This document shows positions 16,261 to 25,908 of a DNA stretch of 64,000 nucleotides, in pieces (position 1 is the stretch's first letter; every line of letters begins with the position of its first letter). The position numbers and the translations under genes were made by a program. Where the stretch lies: NCBI RefSeq assembly GCF_030052995.1, contig NZ_JASJPW010000005.1, forward strand, positions 62,001 to 126,000, given 5' to 3'. Source of the stretch: Gemmobacter sp. 24YEA27 (GTDB lineage Bacteria; Pseudomonadota; Alphaproteobacteria; Rhodobacterales; Rhodobacteraceae). Below the pieces are notes generated by a model, which was given only the letters and a program-made list of their open reading frames with translations, was not told the origin of the DNA and searched no databases.

Positions 16261-17040
16261 ATGCTGACGTCATTGCAGGGCCGGAGTGTCATCGTTACCG
16301 GCGGATCAAAAGGGATCGGGCGCGGCATCGCGCGGGTCTTTGCCCGGGCCGGTGTGAAACTGACCATTGCCGGGCGCGACAAGGTGGCGCTGGCGGCGGC
16401 CGTGGCCGAGATGAACGAGGCAGGGGCGACAGCCCGCAGCGCCGTCTGCGATGTGAGCGATTACGACCAGGTGCAGCGCATGGTCGATGAGGCGGCCGAA
16501 GCCCAGGGCGGGCTGCATGTGATCTGCGCCAATGCCGGATCCTTCCCGCAGGTGAAGATGGTCGATATGTCGCCCGCCGAATGGGACCAGATGATGGCGA
16601 ACAACCTGCGCTCGACCTTCCTCTGCGTCAAAGCCGCGATCCCGCATTTCGAACGGGCCGGCAAAGGCCGCGTGGTGGTCACCTCTTCGATCACCGGGCC
16701 GGTGACAGGCTATCCGGGCTGGTCGCATTACGGCGCGTCGAAGGCCGGGCAGCTTGGTTTCATCAAGACCGCCGCGATGGAGCTGGCGCGCTACAACACC
16801 ACGATCAACGCGGTGATGCCGGGCAATATCGTGACAGAGGGGCTTGAGGGGCTGGGCGCGGATTACCTGAAAACCATGGCCGCATCGATCCCGCTGAAAC
16901 GGCTGGGTGCCGTCGAGGATATCGGCAATGCGGCGCTGTTTTTCGCATCGGATGAGGCGGCCTATATCACGGGGCAGCAGATCATCGTCGATGGGGGGCA
17001 GATCCTGCCGGAATCCCTGGAAGCCATCGAGTCGATCTGA
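16261..17040 (+). CDS. short-chain dehydrogenase, probable 1-amino-2-propanol/aminoacetone dehydrogenase
   Basis: This is a 259-residue classical SDR. The cofactor motif TGGSKGIG is at 13-20, NAG lies in CANAGSF, and the catalytic Ser, Tyr157 and Lys161 are in VTSSITG and YGASK. It ends with the usual GQQIIVDGGQ. In RMM/aminoacetone microcompartments an SDR interconverts 1-amino-2-propanol and aminoacetone and can recycle NAD for the aldehyde dehydrogenase. Context supports that role, but the fold alone would also fit a 3-oxoacyl reductase. It lies 12 bp before the kinase gene. Confidence 0.82.
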   Translation: MLTSLQGRSVIVTGGSKGIGRGIARVFARAGVKLTIAGRDKVALAAAVAEMNEAGATARSAVCDVSDYDQVQRMVDEAAEAQGGLHVICANAGSFPQVKMVDMSPAEWDQMMANNLRSTFLCVKAAIPHFERAGKGRVVVTSSITGPVTGYPGWSHYGASKAGQLGFIKTAAMELARYNTTINAVMPGNIVTEGLEGLGADYLKTMAASIPLKRLGAVEDIGNAALFFASDEAAYITGQQIIVDGGQILPESLEAIESI

Positions 17041-17051
17041 GGGAGGGGCAC

Positions 17052-18059
17052 ATGGCCGGAGAGCAAATGCCGCTTCAGGAGGTATTGAAGCATCTGGAGC
17101 GCCTTGCGAATGACTCGCTGTCCCTTTGGCCGGTGCCGGAGGGGGCGACGGCGCGGCTGATCAATGTCTCGGAAAACGCGACCTATCTGGTCGAGGCCGG
17201 GGCGTATCGATCGGTCCTGCGCATTCACCGCCCGGCCTATCACACAAAACGCGGTATCGGCCAGGAACTGGCCTGGGCGCAGGCACTGGCCTCAAGCGGA
17301 CTGGTGCAGACGCCGCCGCCGATTGCCGGGCTGAACGGCGCTCTGGTCCAGGAGGGCCATAGCCCCGGCCTGCCCGATCCGCGTTTCATGGTGATGTTTC
17401 AGTTTGCCGAAGGCCGCCAGCCCGATGAGAACGAGGATCTGGTCGGCCCGTTTGAGCGCCTCGGCGCGATTGCGGCCCGCACTCATCTGCATTCCATGTC
17501 CTGGCCGCGCCCCGAGCCGCTGGAGCGGCTCCGCTGGGATTACGATGCCGTTTTCGGGCCAAAAGCGAACTGGGGCGACTGGCGCGCCGCGCCGAACGTC
17601 ACGCCTGGGCTGCAGGCGGTGCTGGAGGAGGTGGAACTGACGATCCGCCGCCGGCTGTCGGAGTTTGGCCAGGGACCGGAGCGCTATGGCCTGATCCATG
17701 CCGATATGCGGCTGGCAAACCTGCTGATTGAAGGTGAGAACACCACGCTGATCGACTTCGACGATTGTGGCCAGGGCTGGTATCTTTACGATTTTGCAAC
17801 CGGCGTCAGTTTCATGGAAGATCACCCCCAGGTGCCTGCCATGCGCGCCGCCTGGGTGCGCGGCTATCGCAGTGTCCGCCCGCTTTCCGATGCCGAAGAG
17901 CGCGAGATTGACACCTTCATCATGTTGCGCCGCATGGCGCTGCTGGCCTGGATCGGCAGCCATATCGAGGCCCCCGAACCCCAGGCCATGGCGCCGGATT
18001 TCGCCCGGGTCTCGGCCGAGCTTGGCCGCAGCTATCTGGCGCAGTTCGCCACGCAATAA
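17052..18059 (+). CDS. aminoglycoside-phosphotransferase-fold kinase, probable 1-amino-2-propanol kinase
   Basis: This 335-residue protein of the APH/choline kinase superfamily has the catalytic loop HADMRLANLL (Asp218) and the metal-binding DFDD at 235-238. Length and partners match the amino-propanol kinase of the mycobacterial RMM system, which makes the phosphate ester cut by the PLP phospho-lyase. It is the last gene of the operon. A homoserine-kinase-like or other amino-alcohol specificity is possible, and the operon context is the main reason for this call. Confidence 0.82.
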   Translation: MAGEQMPLQEVLKHLERLANDSLSLWPVPEGATARLINVSENATYLVEAGAYRSVLRIHRPAYHTKRGIGQELAWAQALASSGLVQTPPPIAGLNGALVQEGHSPGLPDPRFMVMFQFAEGRQPDENEDLVGPFERLGAIAARTHLHSMSWPRPEPLERLRWDYDAVFGPKANWGDWRAAPNVTPGLQAVLEEVELTIRRRLSEFGQGPERYGLIHADMRLANLLIEGENTTLIDFDDCGQGWYLYDFATGVSFMEDHPQVPAMRAAWVRGYRSVRPLSDAEEREIDTFIMLRRMALLAWIGSHIEAPEPQAMAPDFARVSAELGRSYLAQFATQ

Positions 18060-18138
18060 TGTCTGTTGCCGCGTATCTAATGCAATCGGGTGACACACCG
18101 CCGCGTCAGCGCTCGCCGGTTCTGTGATGCGGGAGCAG

Positions 18139-18896
18139 TCAGGCCACCCGGCCATCGGCGAAGATCGCAGCAAGGATTTCGGCCTCGAATGCGGCCAGCC
18201 GCGCGTCTCCGCGTGGGCGTGGATGCGGTATGTCAATCACCACGTCATGCGCAATCCGGCCTGCGTCCAGCACGATCACCCGGTCGGAAAGCGCCACCGC
18301 CTCGGCCACGTCATGCGTTACCAACACGGCGGTAAAGCCGTCGTCACGCTTCACCTGCAGGATCAGATCCTGCATCACCAGCCGCGTCAGGGCGTCCAAG
18401 GCCCCCAGCGGCTCATCCAGAGCCAAAAGGCGGGGGCGGCTGACCAAAGCGCGCGCAAGGGCTACTCGCTGGCGTTGTCCGCCCGACAGGCTTGACTGCC
18501 AGTCCCCTGCTTTGCCCGGCAGCTGCACCTCGTACAGCGCGGCCTCGGCGAGGTCCCGCCGTGCGCGCGCGGCCCCCCTCCGGGTAAGCCGAGACTGACA
18601 TTGTCGATCACACTGGCCCAGGGCAGCAGTCGCGGTTCCTGAAACATCAGCCGGATCGACCCCAACTGATCCGCAACCGGCGCACCGTCCACCAGTACCT
18701 CGCCTCGCGACGGCGCATCCAGCCCGGTCAGCAGGCGCAACAGCGTGCTTTTTCCGCATCCCGACTTACCGACAATGGAGAGGAACTGACCCGCCCGGAT
18801 CGTCAGATCCAGCCGTGACAGGACTGTGTTGGCGCCAAAGCTCTTCTCGACCCCGGCCAATACGACCTCAGCCCCCTGCCGGTTATTGTCGGGCAT
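18139..18896 (-). pseudogene. SsuB/TauB-like ABC ATPase with one-base frameshift
   Basis: From the ATG at 18896 the protein has Walker [10 protein letters not shown], the Q-loop [12 protein letters not shown], then slips at the G-run near 18573-18578 (plus-strand C6). One extra G restores [13 protein letters not shown], then the signature [15 protein letters not shown], Walker [13 protein letters not shown] and [11 protein letters not shown]. It overlaps the permease by 14 bp. The rest is of normal length and composition, so either a recent loss of function or a homopolymer read error is possible. It would energise the sulfonate/taurine-type importer here. Confidence 0.82.
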
Positions 18897-19710
18897 AAGC
18901 GGGATTCCAGGCCAGGGCACGGGTTTCCAGCGCGCGGGTAATCATGTCGGCGAGTTTGCCCAGCAGCGCATAGAGCAGAATGGACAGCACCACGACATCC
19001 AGCTGCATGAATTCGCGTGCCTGCATCGCCATATAGCCAAGGCCCGCACTGGCGGCCAGGGTTTCGGCGACGACAAGCACGAACCACATCAGGCCCAGAG
19101 CATAGCGCAGGCCGACGAATATCGTGGGCAGCGCGCCCGGAAATATCACCCGCAGAAAAAGACTGCGCTGTGACATTCCATAGGCGCGCCCCATCTCGAT
19201 CAGCTGGGGATCAACGTTGCGGACCCCGTGGAACGTGTTGATGTAGATCGGAAAGAACACGGATATGGCAACAAGGAACAGCCGCGCGGTTTCGCCCACC
19301 CCGAACCAGATGATCACCAGCGGGATCAGCGCCAGAATAGGAATGTTGCGGATCATCTGAACGGTGGTGTCGGTCAGCAGGGCCGACCGTTGCGATAGTC
19401 CGTTCGACAGCCCCAGGGCAAATCCCAGCAGGCCACCGATGGCCAGCCCGGCAAAAGCACGCAGCGCCGAAACCCCCAGATGCAGGAAGAGTTCGCCCGA
19501 AAGTGTCATTGTCCATGCCTTCGCCAGCACGGTGCTGGGTCTGGGCAGGATGCGGGTGGAGACCAGTCCGATATGGCTGCCGACCTCCCAGATCACCAGC
19601 ATCAGGACCGGAAGCAGGAAAGGCAGCCAGATCTCGGGTCGCAGGCGCCAGCCAGACCGTTTGGCCAGCTTGCTCTCTGCGAGGTCGTAGGATTGGTCCA
19701 CTACGGTCAT
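18883..19710 (-). CDS. SsuC/TauC-like ABC permease (sulfonate/nitrate/taurine type)
   Basis: This 275-residue protein has about six membrane helices (LPFLLPVLMLVIWEVGSHIG early). The EAA-like loop reads GRAYGMSQRSLFLRVIFPGA, followed by LPTIFVGLRYALGLMWFVLV, both typical of SsuC. It is transcribed away from the binding protein at 20160 with about 450 bp between, an arrangement allowing shared control. It forms a full importer with the overlapping ATPase gene. Confidence 0.9.
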   Translation of the reverse strand: MTVVDQSYDLAESKLAKRSGWRLRPEIWLPFLLPVLMLVIWEVGSHIGLVSTRILPRPSTVLAKAWTMTLSGELFLHLGVSALRAFAGLAIGGLLGFALGLSNGLSQRSALLTDTTVQMIRNIPILALIPLVIIWFGVGETARLFLVAISVFFPIYINTFHGVRNVDPQLIEMGRAYGMSQRSLFLRVIFPGALPTIFVGLRYALGLMWFVLVVAETLAASAGLGYMAMQAREFMQLDVVVLSILLYALLGKLADMITRALETRALAWNPAYARQ

Positions 19711-20159
19711 CTCGGCCCTTTGCAGATTCGGTGTCTCCCGGGTGCGGCCCGGACAGACGCCATTGCCCGATCAGCGTCGGGTTTATTGAACCGCAGGGTG
19801 GGGCATATTCCCCGGTCGGCCATTCTCTATTGCCCTTTCCGGAGAGCGCGGGCTTTGCGTTTTTTCGGGCCTGGACAGCAACATTCTTCTCAAATGCCCC
19901 GGCGGGTGCACAGGCACGGCAGGGGCGGGCCATTGTCGTTGCTGGTGATATGGAAAGGATGGTCAAAATAAATCTGTTATCTTTCCGATATTTAGGAGAT
20001 CGCATCTCTTTCGCGGCAGATCGTGACCAGACTGACATCGCCTGCGCGCGCATCTGCCTGGCTCCGGCTGTGCTCCGGCTTTTAAAATACGACCGCGAAA
20101 GTAGTTTATTTTCAGAAGCGGCCGCTGGTGCCGCGAACGAGACAGGTGGGAGATGAGAA
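19711..20159. promoter_or_regulatory. divergent intergenic region between ssuC-like and ssuA-like genes
   Basis: About 450 bp without a convincing gene. The right part (about 19950-20110) is clearly more AT-rich and includes the imperfect dyad GATATGGAAAG...CTTTCCGATAT spanning roughly 19947-19993. It probably holds promoters for both directions and a regulator site. No specific promoter could be assigned with confidence. Confidence 0.4.
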
Positions 20160-21098
20160 ATGACGCTTAACAGACGGGACTTCGGACTGGTGGCAGCGGC
20201 CGCCCTTACCGCCTCGGTGCTGCCTGCGATGGCACAAACGAAAGAGATCCGTGTCGGCTTTCAGAAATACGGCACGCTTGTGCTGCTGAAAGGTCGGGGT
20301 CTTCTGGAGGAGAAGCTGGGCAAGCTGGGCTATTCGGTGACATGGCTGGAATTCGCCGCCGGTCCGCAGATGCTTGAGGCGCTGAATGCGGGCGCCCTGG
20401 ATATCGCGCAGACGGGCGAAGCGCCGCCTATTTTTGCTCAGGCTGCCGGGCCGCTGCTTAACTACCTGGCGTTCGAACCACCTGCGCCAAAGGGTGAGGC
20501 AATTCTTGTGCCTGCAGACAGCCCTGTCGCTTCGGTCGCCGATCTGAAGGGCAAGAAGGTGGCGCTGAACAAAGGGTCGAATGTGCATTTTCTCCTGGTC
20601 CGGGCCCTGGAAGCCGCGGGGCTGGCCTATGAAGATATTGAGACCGTCTTCCTGCCCCCCGCCGATGGCCGTGCTGCCTTTGAAACAGGCGCAGTCGATG
20701 CCTGGGTGATCTGGGATCCTTTCCAGGCGGCGGCCGAAACTGCGCTTGGGGCCAGGGTTCTGGCCAATGCCGAGGGCCTTGCGCCAAACTACCAGTTCTA
20801 TTTTGGCGAGCGCAGCTTCCTTGAGGGAAATACCGCAGTGGTGCCCGAGCTGATCGCGGCAATTGCCGAAACCGGGGCCTGGATCTCCTCGAACCCTGAC
20901 GCAGCAGCGGCGGAGCTGTCGCCTTCAACCGGGATTCCCGAGGATGTGCTGAAGATCGCCATCGGACGGCAAAGCTTTGGTGTCGGGCCGATCACAGACC
21001 AGGTCGTAGCCGATCAGCAGGCCGTGGCCGATACGTTCCACAAACTGGGCTTGCTGCCAAAGCCGATCACGGTTGCCGACGCCGTGTTCAGGGTCTGA
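20160..21098 (+). CDS. SsuA-like aliphatic sulfonate-type binding protein
   Basis: This 312-residue exported protein has a twin-arginine-like signal (LNRRDFGLVAAAALTASVL, cut near AMA-QT). The mature part matches the SsuA family: IRVGFQKYGTLVLLKGRGLL, DIAQTGEAPPIFAQAAG, VAYNKGSN-like VALNKGSNVHFLLV and DAWVIWDPFQAAAE. These are ligand-pocket regions for alkanesulfonates in the family. It diverges from its permease and ATPase. The exact sulfonate is unknown. Confidence 0.9.
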   Translation: MTLNRRDFGLVAAAALTASVLPAMAQTKEIRVGFQKYGTLVLLKGRGLLEEKLGKLGYSVTWLEFAAGPQMLEALNAGALDIAQTGEAPPIFAQAAGPLLNYLAFEPPAPKGEAILVPADSPVASVADLKGKKVALNKGSNVHFLLVRALEAAGLAYEDIETVFLPPADGRAAFETGAVDAWVIWDPFQAAAETALGARVLANAEGLAPNYQFYFGERSFLEGNTAVVPELIAAIAETGAWISSNPDAAAAELSPSTGIPEDVLKIAIGRQSFGVGPITDQVVADQQAVADTFHKLGLLPKPITVADAVFRV

Positions 21099-21462
21099 GC
21101 CAGGCGCCGGCCCGTCGGGCATTCCCGGATGGGTGCCGGCAGCAGCGTCTGGCGGCATCTTTTCCCCGCTCGGGATCGCCTTGATGGCGGAGATGGGTTT
21201 TGTACTTAGAACATCTGGCATTGCCTGGGGCACGGCGATGGTGTTCCGAAATTTGTCCCAAAGCATGGGTAAGAATCCTTTCTCATCGATGATACGAATG
21301 TGCATTATCAAAGCATGCTCAGCGGTCAGGGGATCATGCTCGGGCAGTTGCACTTCTGAAGTCACAGATCGAATCCGGAGAGCTGATCCAGCCCTTTGAC
21401 ATTGCTCTGAATGAATATCGCTACTTGCTCGTCCACCTGCGGCGGCGTGAAGGATCCGGCGG
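21099..21462. other. intergenic stretch without a recognised gene
   Basis: About 360 bp between the binding protein and IS1182 copy A. The minus strand holds an open stretch (about 21130-21380) with a gene-like composition, reading for example IIDEKGFLPMLWDKFRNTI, but I do not recognise it and it has no clear start context. It may be a gene fragment cut by the insertion. Confidence 0.3.
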
Positions 21463-22780
21463 TTAACAGGCTGCTGATTTAGTCGCGTCCCGACGTCGCC
21501 TCTGGAATATGTTTCCCCTCTTTGCACTGCGAGAGGGGATCACGATGCGTGGCACGGACGAGGCGAGCGGTTCGCTGTTCAGCTATGTTGATCTGAAGAA
21601 ATGGATCCCGCCGCATCACCCGCTGCGCAAGATCCGGCAGGTCGTGAATGATGCCCTGTCGAGCATGATCATGGATTTCGACGCCGTTTAGGTTGACTTC
21701 GACCGCCCCTCGATTGTGTCGGAGCGGCTGATCCGGGCGGGCCTGATCCAGATCCTGTTCGCGATCCGGTCTGGGCGGCAGTTGATGGAACAGATGCAGT
21801 ATAATCTGCTGTTCCACTGGTTTTTGGGGCCTGGAATTGATGACCCGGTCTGGGTGCCGACTGTGTTCACGAAGAACCGTGACCGCCTGTTGAACACCGA
21901 GATGTCGCGCAAGGTCATGGCAGCCGTTCTTGCCCATCGCGAAGTGAAGCCGCTTCCGTCTGATGACCACTTCCCGGTCGATGGCACGCGGGTCAAGGGT
22001 GAGCTATCGAAGGCGCCACCGGTTCGGGCCCGGTGGCGAACGGCGTCGATGAAGAGCTTCGGGCCAAAGGTCGAAGGCCCGCAAGGCAATGATGATCCCG
22101 GCGATCCACCCGACTTTGACACTGCCGCCAATGACCCCCCGCCGCAACCGAGCCCGACCCGATGCCCCGCGCCAAATCCAGCCCCCGCAAGGCCGAAGTC
22201 GACTTCAGAGGTGAGACGCGTCCGAATGCAACTCACGCCTCCACGACGGATCCGGACGCGCGGCAGGCCGCGATCAACCCTTCGCCATGGGCCTCGAACC
22301 AGTGGCGGCACCATGGCACGACCACCGCCATTCGCCGGGCCGGACCCGGCGGCTGACGCCTGGCGCGGACAAGGGCTATGATGCGGCAGAGTTCGTTACC
22401 GACCGCGCCGGGCCTGTGTCACCCCGCATATCGCGCGGAAGTCGCGCTGTTCTGCCATTGATGGGCGCACAACCCGTCACAAGGGTTACACCATGTCTTT
22501 CCGGCACCGCAAAACGGATCGAAGAGGCTTTCGGCTGGGCCAAAATCGTCGGAGGCGCCGCCCAAACCGCCTTTCGAGGCATCGAACGCGCTCGTTGCCA
22601 GCTTCATCATGACGCCTGCCGCAGGAAATCTGGCCAGACAGTCGAAGCTAATCGCAGCTTGAACAGAAAATGGCGTTGCGAGAAGGCCAAACACGCCAGC
22701 CAAACCAGATGAACAAACCGGCCTCCTCGAACAGCAAAGAACAATCTCCTCAGCGCCGGACTAAATCAGCTCCCTGTTAA
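21463..22780 (+). mobile_element. IS1182-family element, copy A, with 4-bp target duplication
   Basis: The 1310-bp element spans 21467-22776. The terminal inverted repeats are CAGGCTGCTGATTTAGTC on the left and GGACTAAATCAGCTCCCTG on the right, flanked by TTAA on both sides (21463-21466 and 22777-22780), which looks like a 4-bp target duplication. The right TTAA includes the stop codon of an IS3 orfB, so it inserted into an older IS3 copy. A second copy of the same length at 45050-46359 differs by only a handful of bases. Confidence 0.9.
21545..22712 (+). pseudogene. IS1182 transposase, disrupted (copy A)
   Basis: The protein starts MRGTDEASGSLFSYVDLKKW, reaches an in-frame amber at 21689-21691 (expected aromatic residue in ALYVDF), then continues VDFDRPSIVSERLIRAGLIQ, MEQMQYNLLFHWFLGPGIDD and PVWVPTVFTKNRDRL. 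After GTRVKG, frameshifts follow. Other frames carry ETRPNATHASTTDPDAR, LTPGADKGYDAAEF and AKRIEEAFGWAKIVGG. It needs several corrections to encode a full enzyme. The same defects exist in copy B. Confidence 0.9.
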
Positions 22781-23499
22781 GCTACAGCCTGTCCCTTCCG
22801 GTCGGTTTCGATCCTGTTGAAGTCGACCATGGCGTGGGGCAACCAGCCAGGGGCAATGTGTGGCCGCCGATGGTTGTAGAAGGTGATCCGAGATCCGATG
22901 GCGGCTTTTACGTGCGACCCGGTCTCCCGGGCCTGCTGGTAGACGCATTCATATTTCATAGACCGCCACAGGCGCTCTATGAAGACATTGTCGGTGCACC
23001 GCCCCTTACCGTCCATCGAGATGCGGGTACCGACGCGCGTCAGCCGGTCGGTCCAGGAGAAGGACGTGAACCTGCTGCTCTGATCGGTATTCATGATTCC
23101 GGGCGGCCAAAGCGGTGGATGGCCTCCTTCAGTATCCCGGCGCAGAAGTCTGCCGCAAGGGTGCTGGATATGCGCCGGGCCAGAGCCTTGCGGATGAACC
23201 AGTCCATGATGGCGACCAGATACAGGCCCTCCGCTGCATCGGCAGATAAGGGATGTCGGCACACCAGACCTGGCATGCAACGACCGGCCCGTCTCCTCGT
23301 CCAACTCCACCGCATGCTTCTTGCCGCCGTGCTCGAAGATCTCCGCTGCCCCGTCGAGCAGCGATTTCTTCCCCTGATGGATCAACGTCGGATGCACGCC
23401 GTAATCGGAGGCCAAATCCGACATCCTACGCTCGCCCTTTACGGCTTCCAGTGCCACGCCAACCGTGAAACCAGCGTCATGGTTCCTGCGCTTCCGCAT
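22777..23499 (-). pseudogene. IS3-family transposase remnant (orfA-orfB, internally deleted)
   Basis: The minus strand starts with orfA-like MRKRRNHDAGF, VALEAVKGERRMSDLASDYG and VHPTLIHQGKKSLLDGAAEI. It then jumps into late orfB: LYLVAIMDWFIRKALARRIS in one frame and IMNTDQSSRFTSFSWTDRL, RVGTRISMDGKGRCTDNVFI, ERLWRSMKYECVY in another. Most of the orfB N-terminus is missing and the frames are shifted. The orfB stop lies at 22777-22779, inside the TTAA target of IS1182 copy A. Confidence 0.85.
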
Positions 23500-23687
23500 G
23501 CCCGATCTCCTCATCCCTGGAGAACAGCAACCGTCAGATCGTAGCTTCCGTCTTTGTCCGAATTTCGGGGAATAGCTCAATCAGATACGAGCCGCCAAAT
23601 CGCAGTCTTGTTTCCAGCTCTTACTGCCATGGAACAGAGCGTCAGGTCCGACGCCCTGACGCCACTGTGCCGCGCGATCTGGCCATC

Positions 23688-25036
23688 TCAGGCCGATTGC
23701 ACAAGGTGTCTTGCAGTGCCCAGATGGCCGGGTTTTGAAAGGCCGAGGTTCTGGCGCAGGGTTGCTCCCTCATATTCCGCGCGGAACAGACCCCTGCGAC
23801 GCAGCTCGGGCACCACATGGGCGATGAAATCCGTCAACCCACCGGGGAGAGTTGGCGGCATGATATTGTAGCCATCCGCCCCACCGGCAAGGAAGCGTTC
23901 CTCCAGCTGGTCAACGATATCGGACGCCGTGCCGACCAGCTGCCAGTGACCGCGTGCGCCCGCGATGCGCCGCGCCAGCTGGTTGATCGTCAGGTCCTCA
24001 CGCCGCGCGAGATCGAAAAGCAGCGCCTGGCGGCTCTTGCCGCCGTTGGTTTCCGGCAGCTCCGGCACCGGACCATCAGCCGGATAGGCGCTGAGGTCGA
24101 AGTCTCCGATCATGTAAGAGAGCTGCGCGATGCCCACCGAAGGGTGGATCAGTTCCTGCAATTCCGCGAACTTCTCCTGTGCTTCACTGCGGCTGCTGCC
24201 CACCACCGGGAAGACACCGGGCATCACTTTCAGATCGTCTGGCCTGCGGCCATATTTCGCAAGCCGCCCCTTCAGATCATTATAGAAGGCCACGGCATCG
24301 GCGGTCGTCTGCTGCGCGGTGAAGACCACTTCGGCGGTGCGGGCCGCAAGGTCCTTGCCCGGCTCAGACGATCCCGCCTGCACCACCACCGGATGGCCCT
24401 GGGGCGAGCGCGCCACGTTAAGCGGCCCTTTTACGTTGAAATGCGGGCCGCGATGGTTCAGCACATGTTGCTTGTCCGGGTCGTAATAAACGCCGTTTTC
24501 CTGATCGCGGCTGAAGGCGTCATCCTCATAGCTGCCCCAGAGGCCCAGCACGACATCGGTAAATTCCTCGGCACGCTCATAGCGCTGGTGATGCGGCAGA
24601 TGGCGTTCGGGCCGTAATTCGCGGCCTCTTCGTCGGTGTTCGAAGTCACTAAGTTCCAGCCACCCCGCCCTTCGCTGATCAGATCCAGCGATGCGAATTT
24701 GCGCGCCAGCGTATAGGGATCATTATAGGTGGTCGAGACCGTGCCAACGAGGCCTATCCTTTCTGTCACCGCCGCGAGGCCCGACAAAAGCGAGATCGGC
24801 TCAAAAAAGGCGGCACGGCTGAGGCGGGGGCCCACATCGCGGCTGGTATCTTTCACCGCCACGATATCATCGAGGAACAGAAGGTCGAATTTCGCAGCCT
24901 CCGCCTCCTGCGCGATTTTGGCATAGGCTTTGAAGTTCGCGCCGAGATCGGGCTGGGCGGAACCATGCCGCCAGGCGGCGACATGGTGGCCGGGTGCCAT
25001 AAGAAACGCGCCGAGTTTGATCTGTTTTTGGGTCAT
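23688..25036 (-). pseudogene. flavin-dependent monooxygenase (LLM class, NtaA/SnaA/DszA family) with one-base frameshift
   Basis: The gene starts MTQKQIKLGAFLMAPGHHVA at 25036, 12 bp after the ATPase gene. It has the usual luciferase-like blocks FDLLFLDDIVAVKD, AAVTERIGLVGTVSTTYNDP and ISEGRGGWNLVTSNTDEEAA. Near 24610 one base is missing. Restoring it gives ERHLPHHQRYERAEEFTDVV, then VLGLWGSYEDDAF and the rest to GLSKPGHLG. The restored product is about 449 residues, normal for the family. Members oxygenate organosulfur or amino compounds with FMNH2. As last gene of a sulfonate-type importer operon it probably releases sulfite from an imported sulfur compound. Confidence 0.85.
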
Positions 25037-25048
25037 CTTTCTCTCCTG

Positions 25049-25879
25049 TCACTCAGCTGCGGTCAGGGTGTTTTGCAGGTAGGGCTGCGCCTGGTCTTCG
25101 GCGCGGCCCGGAATGTCATGGTCCAGCGCGGCAAGGATCTGGCGGCGCAGCGCCACGAAGGTATCGCTGGTGCGGTCTGCCCCCTCGCCCGGGGGGATCT
25201 GGACGATCTCGCGGATGCGGCCCGGATGGGGCTGCATCACCACCACACGGTCGGCGAGGGTCACGGCCTCTTCAACATCATGGGTCACGAGGATTGCGGT
25301 GATCTTCTCGGCATCGACGATCCGCCGCAGTTCCTCCTGCAAATGTCCGCGCGTCATCGCATCCAGCGCGCCGAAGGGTTCATCCAGCAACAGGACCGGC
25401 GGGCGCGGTGCGAGCGCGCGGGCAATCGCCACCCGCTGCGACATGCCGCCTGAAAGCTGGGCGGGCAGCGCGTCTTCGAATTCGGTCAGACCCACGAGGG
25501 CCAGATGCTCCCGCGCCCGATCCCGCCGAGTGGCTGCCGAAAGCCCGGATTTCTGCAGTCCTAATTCGACATTCTGCAAAGCGGTCAGCCAGGGGAAAAG
25601 CCGGTGCTCCTGGAACACAATGGCGCGCCCAAGTGTCGGCGGCCCCAGGCGCTTGCCATCCAACAGGATCTGGCCGCTATAGCGGTCCTCCAGCCCGACA
25701 ATCGCGCGCAGCAGGGTGGATTTCCCGCAGCCCGAGGCCCCGACCAGCACCACAAACTCGCCCGGCTCGACGGTGAGGGTAATGTCTTCCAGTGCGGTGA
25801 AGTAGCGGCCCGAAACGTTGAACTGCTGGGTCACGCCCAGGATCTCCAACCGGCCTGAATGGTTTGTCTTATCTGTCAT
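25049..25879 (-). CDS. SsuB/TauB-like ABC ATPase
   Basis: This 276-residue ATPase carries Walker A GASGCGKST, Q-loop FQEHRLFPWLTALQN, signature LSGGMSQRVAIARAL, Walker B VLLLDEPFGALDAMT and LVTHDVEEAVTLADRVVVM. It is the nucleotide-binding subunit for the two permeases encoded upstream in the same minus-strand operon, and is intact, unlike the similar ATPase at 18139. Confidence 0.93.
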   Translation of the reverse strand: MTDKTNHSGRLEILGVTQQFNVSGRYFTALEDITLTVEPGEFVVLVGASGCGKSTLLRAIVGLEDRYSGQILLDGKRLGPPTLGRAIVFQEHRLFPWLTALQNVELGLQKSGLSAATRRDRAREHLALVGLTEFEDALPAQLSGGMSQRVAIARALAPRPPVLLLDEPFGALDAMTRGHLQEELRRIVDAEKITAILVTHDVEEAVTLADRVVVMQPHPGRIREIVQIPPGEGADRTSDTFVALRRQILAALDHDIPGRAEDQAQPYLQNTLTAAE

Positions 25880-25908
25880 GGTCCTGTCCCTTTCGGTCAG
25901 CAGGCAGT

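Noticed and set aside
7052..18059. A propanediol (Pdu), ethanolamine (Eut) or glycyl-radical microcompartment
   Set aside because: No B12 diol dehydratase, ethanolamine ammonia-lyase, reactivase, glycyl-radical enzyme or PduL-type phosphotransacylase is present. The kinase, SDR and class III PLP enzyme fit the aminoacetone/RMM type.
19211..20053. A 280-codon minus-strand open frame extending past the ssuC-like start
   Set aside because: It overlaps the ssuC-like gene in another frame and its upstream part lies in the AT-rich divergent region. No domain or ribosome-binding site supports it.
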